A DNA stretch of 8,205 bases from Aequorivita sp. (GTDB lineage: Bacteria; Bacteroidota; Bacteroidia; Flavobacteriales; Flavobacteriaceae), in assembly GCA_020435865.1 (NCBI GenBank), contig JAGQYZ010000452.1:1-8205 (forward strand), given 5' to 3'. Both the position numbers and the translations under genes were made by a program. Below are positions 1-5,766 of this stretch, in pieces. The notes under the pieces were generated by a model. The model made no database searches and had not been told where the DNA came from. It worked only from the letters and a program-made list of their open reading frames with translations. Position 1 is the stretch's first letter; every line of letters begins with the position of its first letter.

Positions 1-516
1 GAGACCGCCAGAATTATTTTAGGACCCTTCGGATATATACTATTAACAATAGGTGCCGCTATTTCTATGTTTGGACTTCTTAGTGGCGATTTGTTGAATA
101 CACCTAGGGTTTTATTTGCTCTTTCCAGAGATAAAGTCATTCCCATAAAAAAATTATCCCGAGTACATAAAAAGTTTGCGACACCATATATTTCAATAAT
201 TGTTTACAGTACTATTACTTTTGTTTTTGCGATTACAGGAAGTTTTGAGCAGTTAGTTATTATTGCCACAAGTTCTATTCTTTTACTTTATTTAGGAGTA
301 GCTTTATCAGTAATCAAGTTGCGAAAAACCCAAAAAGCCGAACCTGGAGAATTTAAAATTCCTGGAGGTTTAATCGTCCCTATTCTTTCCATTGTTATTA
401 TTCTTTACTTTTTGTCTAATCTATCCAATGCAGAAATGATTGGTACAGTCTTATTTATAGGTGCTTTAACGATTATTTTTTTTGTTATTAAATTTTTCAA
501 AAAGAAAACTGTATGA
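1..516 (+). CDS. APC-superfamily amino acid permease, C-terminal part (5' end outside window)
   Basis: The reading frame is open from base 1, so the gene begins upstream; 171 residues are visible before the TGA stop. This is the C-terminal part of an inner-membrane amino acid or amine transporter. It starts within a hydrophobic helix (about visible residues 8-30) and then has the loop N-T-P-R-V-L-F-A-L-S-R-D, a hallmark of APC permeases (usually PRxxFAMARDG). A basic segment containing H-K-K-F-A-T-P-Y follows, then four more hydrophobic helices (about 62-80, 84-106, 122-140 and 145-163) and a lysine-rich cytoplasmic tail. This matches helices 8 to 12 of a 12-helix carrier. The substrate cannot be told because the substrate-binding helices 1 and 6 lie outside the window. 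There is no clear terminator after it, so some read-through into the next gene is possible. The family call is firm; the substrate is unknown. Confidence 0.9.
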   Translation, partial: ETARIILGPFGYILLTIGAAISMFGLLSGDLLNTPRVLFALSRDKVIPIKKLSRVHKKFATPYISIIVYSTITFVFAITGSFEQLVIIATSSILLLYLGVALSVIKLRKTQKAEPGEFKIPGGLIVPILSIVIILYFLSNLSNAEMIGTVLFIGALTIIFFVIKFFKKKTV

Positions 517-622
517 TAAAACACTTTAGGAGCATCTGCAAAAACCTTTTATAAAATAAGTAACGATATTGGCCAACTTTTTTAGTATTTGACCGAAAAG
601 AGTGTGTCGTTTCAAAAATGAT

Positions 623-630
623 TATCTTTA
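623..630 (+). promoter_or_regulatory. Candidate -7 promoter element of the TPR lipoprotein gene
   Basis: TATCTTTA matches the Bacteroidota -7 consensus TAnnTTTG in all but the last base, and lies 23 bases before the ATG at 654. The same octamer occurs in the candidate promoters of the carbonic anhydrase and peptidase genes here. No good -33 TTTG is seen at the usual distance (only TGTG at 603-606), so this is the weakest of the promoter calls that rest on the octamer. Confidence 0.4.
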
Positions 631-653
631 AACCACTATCTAATATATTATAT

Positions 654-2174
654 ATGAGACTCATAACTTCTTTTTTCATATTGCTACTTATAGTTTCATG
701 TAAGCAAAAGGAAACGAAAAAAAATTATTTGGGTGTAGTAAACATTACAATCACAGGAAAGGAAATCGCCCAACCTTACTTTGAAAAAGGTCTGTTACTC
801 CTACATTCTTTTGAATACGAAGACGCCCGCGAAGCATTTCAAAAAGCACAGGAACTGGACCCAAATATGGCCATGGCCTATTGGGGCGAGGTAATGACCT
901 ATAATCACAGCTTGTGGCATGAGCAGGATTATGAGGCTGCAACAACCGTTTTGGCAAAGCTTGATAATCTTGACTTAGAAAAAACCACAACCGAAATTGA
1001 ACAGGATTTAATTAAATCTGTACTCATACTTTATCAGCCAAAAACAGAAAAAAAACATCGAGATCTTGGGTATTCAAATTATATGGAGGGTTTATATAAA
1101 AAATATCCCGCCAATCAGGAAGTAGCCGCGTTTTATGCCTTATCGTTATTAGGCTCTGTTGAAGAAGGAAGGGATGATATTGTTTATGGTAAAGGAGCAA
1201 AAATTGCTCAGGGCATTTTAAAGGAAAACCCAAACCACCCAGGGGCGCTACATTACCTTATCCATTCCTATGACGACCCCAATCATGCATCCCTTGCCTT
1301 GAATGCCGCCAATGCATACTCAAAAGTAGCTCCAGACGCAAGCCATGCGTTGCATATGCCTTCGCATATCTATGTAGCAATGGGTATGTGGGACAATGTT
1401 ATTTCTTCGAATATTGCTTCTTATCAGGCAAGTATTCACAGAATGGAACAGAAGAAATTAGACAATGATGCCCGTGGCTATCATGCTTTCCATTGGTTGC
1501 AGTACGGTTATCTTCAAAAAGGAAATTACGAAGAAGCAAAAAAAATGGTGCTCGATATGAAAAAGTATGCTACCGAAACCCCATCAAAAAGCGCACGAGC
1601 CTATTTGGTATTTTTAAAAGGAACCTATTTGGCTGAAACGGATGATTGGAAAGGAGATATTGCAGATATACCTGTAGATATAGGCGATTTAAATATTTCC
1701 GTCCGTTCAAAATATCACTTTCTGGAAGGGATGAAAGCATTTAAAACAGGTAATACAAAAAAACTGGACAGCATTCTTAATATTATGGACCAAGACCATA
1801 AAAGGGAATCTTTTGTTGTTTCAGAAGGTAGCTCTAAACTTTGCTCAGGGGTAAGCCGCGATGAAGCTTCAAAATTGGATTTAAAGGAAGCTGAAATTAG
1901 GGAAAACCAATTAATGGCACTTCGTGCCGAATTGAATGATGACCCAAAACTTACGGAAGAACATTTTATAAAGTCCATTGCAATAGAAAACAGTATAAGC
2001 TATAGTTATGGGCCACCGTCCATTCAAAAGCCTACCCATGAACTATATGCAGAGTGGTTGCAGATCCTTAACAGGAATGAGGAGGCTGCAAAACAATATA
2101 AACTTGCTCTAAAAAATGGCCCCGGTAGATTGCGTGTTTTGAAAGGAATAGAAAACACAAAACAAGTAATTTGA
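654..2174 (+). CDS. Histidine-rich tetratricopeptide-repeat lipoprotein, uncharacterised family
   Basis: This is a 506-residue protein with a lipoprotein signal peptide (I-V-S-C, lipid-modified Cys16), so it should sit on the periplasmic side of a membrane or in the outer membrane. An in-frame ATG at 618 exists, but the start at 654 gives a clean signal peptide, and a candidate -7 element lies between the two. A clear TPR motif lies at about residues 42-72 (YFEKGLLLL...AFQKAQELDPN), and another near the C-terminus covers about 454-486. The middle holds conserved histidine motifs: N-H-S-L-W-H (His85, His89), H-Y-L-I-H-S-Y-D-D-P-N-H (His200, 204, 211), H-A-L-H-M-P-S-H (His231, 234, 238) and Y-H-A-F-H-W (His277, 280). 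From memory these recur in a family annotated only as TPR protein in Bacteroidota, Acidobacteria and Proteobacteria. The role is unknown; protein scaffolding is the default for TPRs, and metal binding by the histidines is a guess. Confidence 0.88.
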   Translation: MRLITSFFILLLIVSCKQKETKKNYLGVVNITITGKEIAQPYFEKGLLLLHSFEYEDAREAFQKAQELDPNMAMAYWGEVMTYNHSLWHEQDYEAATTVLAKLDNLDLEKTTTEIEQDLIKSVLILYQPKTEKKHRDLGYSNYMEGLYKKYPANQEVAAFYALSLLGSVEEGRDDIVYGKGAKIAQGILKENPNHPGALHYLIHSYDDPNHASLALNAANAYSKVAPDASHALHMPSHIYVAMGMWDNVISSNIASYQASIHRMEQKKLDNDARGYHAFHWLQYGYLQKGNYEEAKKMVLDMKKYATETPSKSARAYLVFLKGTYLAETDDWKGDIADIPVDIGDLNISVRSKYHFLEGMKAFKTGNTKKLDSILNIMDQDHKRESFVVSEGSSKLCSGVSRDEASKLDLKEAEIRENQLMALRAELNDDPKLTEEHFIKSIAIENSISYSYGPPSIQKPTHELYAEWLQILNRNEEAAKQYKLALKNGPGRLRVLKGIENTKQVI

Positions 2175-2219
2175 GTTTAATTGAACCAAAGAGTAACTGG
2201 CTTAAATTTTAATTTCCAC

Positions 2220-2251
2220 TTTGTAGACACAAGGGCTTTTTCCTATCTTTA
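2220..2251 (+). promoter_or_regulatory. Promoter of the carbonic anhydrase gene
   Basis: TTTG at 2220-2223, a 20-base spacer, then TATCTTTA at 2244-2251. This fits the Bacteroidota housekeeping promoter (TTTG, 17-23 bases, TAnnTTTG) with one mismatch. The -7 element ends 26 bases before the ATG, leaving a leader of about 20 bases. It implies the gene is transcribed separately from the TPR gene upstream. Confidence 0.65.
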
Positions 2252-2277
2252 AATTCTGAAAAAAAATCAGAAAAAAC

Positions 2278-2904
2278 ATGAATATTGATCAAATTTTCAA
2301 AAACAACCAGGCCTGGGTAAATGAAAAACTCGGGAAAGAACCAAATTATTTTAAAAATTTAGCTGAAGGCCAAAGCCCAGAAGTACTCTATATAGGCTGT
2401 AGCGATAGCCGTGTAACCGCAGAGGAAATTATGGGTGCCAAACCGGGTGAAGCTTTTGTAATGCGAAACATTGCAAATATGGTTTCAAATTTGGACCTCA
2501 GCGCAATGAGCGTAATCAATTATGCCGTAAGCCATTTAAAAGTGAATCACATTATTGTTTGCGGACATTACGGGTGTGGTGGTGTAAAAGCGGCAATGCA
2601 AAGTCAGGATTTAGGAATTTTAAACCCATGGTTGCGGAACATTCGCGATGTATATAGGTTGCACAATCAAGAACTCAACGAATTAAAAAACGAAGAAGAA
2701 AAATACCGTCGATTGGTAGAGCTGAATGTTCAAGAACAATGCGTAAATGTTATTAAAACTGCTGACGTACAAATAGCTTACCGAAGTAGAAATCTAACGG
2801 TACACGGGTGGGTAATGGATATGGCAACTGGTAAATTGATTGACCTAAAAATCGATTTTGATAAAGTGCTGAAAGGAATTATGGAGATATACCATTTAGA
2901 CTAA
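2278..2904 (+). CDS. can: Beta-class carbonic anhydrase
   Basis: This 208-residue cytoplasmic zinc enzyme interconverts CO2 and bicarbonate, supplying bicarbonate to carboxylases and helping pH balance. The diagnostic motifs are all present: C-S-D-S-R (Cys41 as zinc ligand, Asp43 and Arg45 as the catalytic dyad), R-N-I-A-N at 63-67, and H-Y-G-C-G-G (His97 and Cys100 as the other zinc ligands). The C-terminal part carries the usual V-H-G-W segment (about 175-178) before the last strand. The length is normal for bacterial enzymes of this class (about 200-220 residues), and there is no signal peptide. The ATG directly follows an A-rich stretch, as is usual in Flavobacteriia, with no Shine-Dalgarno sequence. 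The gene has its own promoter and ends at a strong hairpin. Flavobacterial copies often neighbour a SulP anion transporter, but none is present here. The symbol follows the E. coli beta-class enzyme and does not claim strict orthology. Confidence 0.96.
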   Translation: MNIDQIFKNNQAWVNEKLGKEPNYFKNLAEGQSPEVLYIGCSDSRVTAEEIMGAKPGEAFVMRNIANMVSNLDLSAMSVINYAVSHLKVNHIIVCGHYGCGGVKAAMQSQDLGILNPWLRNIRDVYRLHNQELNELKNEEEKYRRLVELNVQEQCVNVIKTADVQIAYRSRNLTVHGWVMDMATGKLIDLKIDFDKVLKGIMEIYHLD

Positions 2905-2921
2905 AAAATCCCTTAAATATA

Positions 2922-2958
2922 AAAAATGCTGCTATCTATAAAAGAAAGCAGCATTTTT
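2922..2958. terminator. Bidirectional intrinsic terminator between carbonic anhydrase and fasciclin genes
   Basis: A perfect 12-base inverted repeat (AAAAATGCTGCT at 2922-2933 and AGCAGCATTTTT at 2947-2958) encloses a 13-base loop. The T run on the right serves plus-strand transcripts, and the A run on the left gives a U tract on the minus strand. It lies 17 bases after the carbonic anhydrase stop and 23 bases beyond the fasciclin stop, so it can end both converging genes. Confidence 0.9.
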
Positions 2959-2981
2959 CTAATAAAGTATCCGTTTTATAA

Positions 2982-3932
2982 TTAGGGAAGAAGTACTTTA
3001 TCAATAACATGAACAACACCGTTTACGGCTTGAACATCCACTACTATAATATTACTAACCCTCCCGTTTGGATCCGTAAGCGTTGCATTCGTGGCATCAA
3101 CCACTAAGTCTGCTCCAAGAGTTGTTACAGTTCCGTCGGTTAAATCAGCTGCACGAACATTGGCACCTGCAATAACGTGTGTATTTAACGCGGCTGTAAG
3201 TGTAGGCCCATCAATATCACTCAAACTATTCGCTCCCAATTCAACTAATAATGCTGCAAAAGCATCATTTGTTGGAGCAAAAACTGTAAAAGGAGCAGGA
3301 CTCGTGCCTTCAGGAGTTGATAAAATACTTACATAATCTGGTTGGTCCGCACGCGTTAAAGCCGCTACCAAAGTGGCAAAAGTTGGATCTGCTGTAGCAA
3401 AAGTAACTACGGTAGGCAATGAAATAACAGCATTTACAGCATGAATTACACCATTATCAGCTTCTATGTCTGCAGAAGTTACAGTAGAAATTCCGTTTAA
3501 TTTTACGCCAGAAGAGATGTTTACATACATACTCAAATTAGCACCTGAAGAAGCTTCAGTAGCCAAGGTATTAATGTAGCCCGTCGTCAAATCAGCTGCC
3601 ATTACTTTTCCACTGACAACATGGTTTAACAATACATTTTTAAGCAAATCTGTTGGAACATCATCCAAAGATGCAAATCCATTTGCATTTAAAAATGCAG
3701 CAAAAGCAGCATTGTTAGGTGCAAAAACGGTAAAATCGCCTTGTCCTGCAAGTGTTGTTGTAAGATCAGTTTTATCTAATGCCGCTTTCAAAGAAGAATA
3801 ATCATCATTTGACGCAACAAAATCAGCGATCGTATTTGTTTGTGGATCTGGATTTGGATCATTGTCATCACTACAGGAAGCAAAACCTAAAGTGATAAAA
3901 ACGATAAGTGAGATTTTCAGTAAATTTTTCAT
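2982..3932 (-). CDS. Lipoprotein with two fasciclin (FAS1) domains
   Basis: The protein has 316 residues. I chose the ATG at 3932; three codons upstream in frame is a TTG that would only add residues before the signal peptide. The signal peptide ends in F-A-S-C (Cys20), followed by S-D-D-N-D-P, an acidic stretch like the surface-export signal of flavobacterial lipoproteins, so it is probably exposed on the outer membrane. Two FAS1 domains follow, about residues 33-170 and 177-315. Each has the conserved H1 motif (FTVFAPNNAAF at 67-77, FTVFAPTNDAF at 215-225) and a C-terminal motif (NGVIHAVNAVI at 160-170, NGVVHVIDKVLLP at 304-316). FAS1 domains mediate adhesion or matrix binding in many organisms; the ligand cannot be read from sequence. 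Its own -7 element lies 28 bases upstream, and the gene is divergent from the peptidase and probably monocistronic. Confidence 0.95.
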   Translation of the reverse strand: MKNLLKISLIVFITLGFASCSDDNDPNPDPQTNTIADFVASNDDYSSLKAALDKTDLTTTLAGQGDFTVFAPNNAAFAAFLNANGFASLDDVPTDLLKNVLLNHVVSGKVMAADLTTGYINTLATEASSGANLSMYVNISSGVKLNGISTVTSADIEADNGVIHAVNAVISLPTVVTFATADPTFATLVAALTRADQPDYVSILSTPEGTSPAPFTVFAPTNDAFAALLVELGANSLSDIDGPTLTAALNTHVIAGANVRAADLTDGTVTTLGADLVVDATNATLTDPNGRVSNIIVVDVQAVNGVVHVIDKVLLP

Positions 3933-3960
3933 GAGTTTCAAAGTTTATGTATTAGTAAGA

Positions 3961-3968
3961 CAAAACTA
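3961..3968 (-). promoter_or_regulatory. -7 promoter element of the fasciclin lipoprotein gene
   Basis: On the minus strand this reads TAGTTTTG, an exact match to TAnnTTTG. It ends 28 bases before the ATG at 3932, the same spacing seen at the other promoters here. The -33 region holds a run of T but no exact TTG, so it may depend on an activator or be a moderate promoter. Confidence 0.55.
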
Positions 3969-4001
3969 TCCAAACAGAGCCCTCATAAAAAGCATTTTAA
4001 C

Positions 4002-4037
4002 TTTTGTTTATCTTTTTTAGTTAAAAATTAAACAAAA
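4002..4037. repeat. AT-rich interrupted inverted repeat between divergent promoters
   Basis: TTTTGTTTA (4002-4010) and TAAACAAAA (4029-4037) are perfect 9-base inverted arms around an 18-base centre that itself continues the symmetry for four more pairs (4013-4016 with 4023-4026). The dyad axis falls between 4019 and 4020. It lies upstream of both the fasciclin promoter and the peptidase promoter, a position suited to a shared regulator. In DNA this AT-rich it could also be chance, and no regulator gene is nearby. Confidence 0.35.
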
Positions 4038-4053
4038 TAATAATACATGTAAT

Positions 4054-4083
4054 TTTGCTATCCAATTTCAAAAACTATCTTTA
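4054..4083 (+). promoter_or_regulatory. Candidate promoter of the M28 peptidase gene
   Basis: TTTG at 4054-4057, an 18-base spacer and TATCTTTA at 4076-4083, the same -7 octamer as at the carbonic anhydrase promoter. The -7 element ends 104 bases before the peptidase ATG, so the leader would be about 95-100 bases, much longer than for the other genes in this window. No better match is seen closer to the start. Confidence 0.5.
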
Positions 4084-4134
4084 TGCAATCAAATAACCAT
4101 TATGAAATGCCCACTAACAAATTATAAACCCATT

Positions 4135-4162
4135 GAAGATGTATGTAGGGTATTCCATCTTC
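4135..4162 (+). other. Weak hairpin in the peptidase leader
   Basis: GAAGATG (4135-4141) and CATCTTC (4156-4162) can pair around a 14-base loop, followed at once by CTATTTTT. A stem followed by a T-rich stretch resembles a weak attenuator, but seven pairs with only three G-C is marginal. It may be a chance pairing. Confidence 0.2.
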
Positions 4163-4187
4163 CTATTTTTCAAAATATTTTAAACAG

Positions 4188-5690
4188 ATGAAATACACCC
4201 TTTTATTTATCGCGTTGTTTCTTAGCACCATTACTCTTTATTCCCAATCTGAAAAAGAAAAAGTAGAAACCACCGTTACAAAAGACAAAATTGAAAGTCA
4301 CATCTACTTTCTAGCCGATGACCTTCTAAAAGGAAGGCAAACCGGAACTCCGGAAAATAAAATTGCCGCTTCCTATTTGGCGAATACGCTTAGAGGTTAT
4401 GGTGTGAAACCAGCAATAAAAAACGTTCTAAAAGGGTCAAGCACAGAAAGCTACTTTCAAGAAGTAAAATTGAACTTAATAAGCCCTGTAGATCGGTTAC
4501 TTTTGGCAATAGACGGCAAGGAACTCAAGAAAAAAGTGGTAATAAAGCCGAAAAAAATGGAGTTTACGGGAGAAGCTGTTTATTTAGGTTTTGGCCTTGA
4601 AAGTGATTATAAAGGAAAAAATGTATCAGAAAAAATTGTAATTGTAAGATCCGGCGCACCAAATGTTACAGATACCCGCGCCGCATTCGGGTTGATTGAA
4701 CAAAAAGAACAACTTGCAAAAGAACATGGAGCCGTTGCTGTAATTGAACTTGTAGATGCCAATGAAAAAGTTTGGGGATTTATTAATCACAGATTTAATA
4801 GCGACCGAATGGAAATTGCAGCAAATAATGAATCTAAAGATGAAAAAAAAGGGCTTGCTTATCTTTGGGTACAGGATGAAAACAACATTCAAGCGAAAGC
4901 ACTTGAATCTACAAACTACTTAAGCGCAAAACTGATGATGGGAGGCGAAGATAAAAAAATAGTTATTTCTCAAAATGTAATTGGCATGGTTGAAGGAACG
5001 GATCCACAGTTAAAAAATGAATTTATTATCTATTCTGCCCATTACGACCATGTGGGCATCGGTAAACCTGATGAAACCGGTGATGTAATTTACAATGGTG
5101 CAAGAGACAATGCCGTTGGAACAACAACAGTTTTAAGTATGGCTGAAAGCATTGCAAAATACCCAACCAAACGTTCTGCATTATTTATTCTCTTTACAGG
5201 AGAAGAAAAAGGATTGTTGGGAAGCCAATATTATGTTGAAAACCCTGTCCTTCCACTAAACAAAATGGTTTACTGTTTTAATAGTGATAACGCGGGTTAT
5301 AATGATACTTCCGTAATTTCCGTAATTGGATTATCCAGAACCACAGCATCTGAAAACATAAAAATAGCCGCCACAACTTTTGGTTTAAAAGCAATTGACG
5401 ATGCTGCTCCAGAACAAGGACTTTTTGACCGAAGCGATAATGTAGCTTTTGCAAAAAAAGGGATCCCTGCCCCTACTTTTTCATTGGGTTTTAGATCTTT
5501 TGATGGTGACGTTACTAAGTATTACCATCAAGCTGGTGATGAAGCAGACACTTTGGATTATGACTATTTACTGAAATTTTTTGAAAGCTATGTAATGGCG
5601 GGAAGGTTGATTGCAGATGACCCCAAGACTCCAGTATGGATTTCGGGTGATAAATATGAAGCATCGGGAAAGGCTTTATACGGGAATTGA
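4188..5690 (+). CDS. Exported M28-family zinc aminopeptidase with inserted PA domain
   Basis: The 500-residue protein starts with a Sec signal peptide (hydrophobic core about residues 4-17, likely cut near S-Q-S at 19-21). It has no lipobox and no type IX secretion C-terminal domain, so it is probably periplasmic. A PA-like segment (S-E-K-I-V-I-V-R-S-G at about 147-156, then K-E-H-G-A-V-A-V at 178-185) is inserted before the catalytic core. The M28 core carries every expected zinc and catalytic residue: S-A-H-Y-D-H (His285, Asp287), G-A-R-D-N (Asp307, bridging), F-T-G-E-E (Glu339 as general base, Glu340 as ligand), N-S-D-N (Asp367) and Y-Y-H-Q-A-G-D (His447). Family members remove N-terminal amino acids from peptides, so a role in peptide scavenging fits, though the exact specificity is not readable. 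It is monocistronic, divergent from the fasciclin gene and convergent with the next lipoprotein gene. Confidence 0.94.
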   Translation: MKYTLLFIALFLSTITLYSQSEKEKVETTVTKDKIESHIYFLADDLLKGRQTGTPENKIAASYLANTLRGYGVKPAIKNVLKGSSTESYFQEVKLNLISPVDRLLLAIDGKELKKKVVIKPKKMEFTGEAVYLGFGLESDYKGKNVSEKIVIVRSGAPNVTDTRAAFGLIEQKEQLAKEHGAVAVIELVDANEKVWGFINHRFNSDRMEIAANNESKDEKKGLAYLWVQDENNIQAKALESTNYLSAKLMMGGEDKKIVISQNVIGMVEGTDPQLKNEFIIYSAHYDHVGIGKPDETGDVIYNGARDNAVGTTTVLSMAESIAKYPTKRSALFILFTGEEKGLLGSQYYVENPVLPLNKMVYCFNSDNAGYNDTSVISVIGLSRTTASENIKIAATTFGLKAIDDAAPEQGLFDRSDNVAFAKKGIPAPTFSLGFRSFDGDVTKYYHQAGDEADTLDYDYLLKFFESYVMAGRLIADDPKTPVWISGDKYEASGKALYGN

Positions 5691-5711
5691 CATTTTTAAA
5701 CTTATTTCTCT

Positions 5712-5741
5712 AAAAAAAAAAGCCACGGTTTCCCGTGGCTT
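5712..5741 (-). terminator. Intrinsic terminator of the triple-repeat lipoprotein gene
   Basis: A perfect 9-base stem (AAGCCACGG at 5720-5728, CCGTGGCTT at 5733-5741) with a 4-base loop is flanked on the left by ten A, giving a U tract only on minus-strand transcripts. It therefore terminates the gene ending at 5767. The plus-strand peptidase transcript would form the same hairpin without a U run. Confidence 0.85.
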
Positions 5742-5766
5742 AATCGTGGGGATCAAAAAAAGGCAA

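Noticed and set aside
618..653. Upstream ATG extending the TPR lipoprotein by 12 residues
   Set aside because: The extension lies before a clean lipoprotein signal peptide and overlaps a candidate -7 element at 623-630, so 654 is the better start.
497..679. Minus-strand ORF of 60 codons spanning the gap after the permease
   Set aside because: It overlaps both flanking genes in antisense, lacks a supported promoter and has no recognisable domain.
751..1233. Minus-strand ORFs within the TPR gene
   Set aside because: They lie opposite well-supported coding sequence, have no promoter or signal and no family resemblance.
3091..3336. Plus-strand ORF of 81 codons inside the fasciclin gene
   Set aside because: It is antisense to a clear FAS1 domain with conserved motifs; the low-complexity translation is a by-product of the opposite strand.
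3933..3941. TTG start giving a fasciclin protein three residues longer
   Set aside because: An ATG follows three codons later at 3932 and gives a normal lipoprotein signal peptide; TTG starts are rare in this group.
4083..4127. A 14-codon ORF in the peptidase leader
   Set aside because: It overlaps the candidate -7 element, so it would be at or before the transcription start, and its sequence has no recognisable feature.
4626..4892. Minus-strand ORF of 88 codons within the peptidase gene
   Set aside because: It lies opposite the PA-domain region of a complete M28 peptidase; its Phe/Ile/Cys-rich translation is typical of antisense reading.
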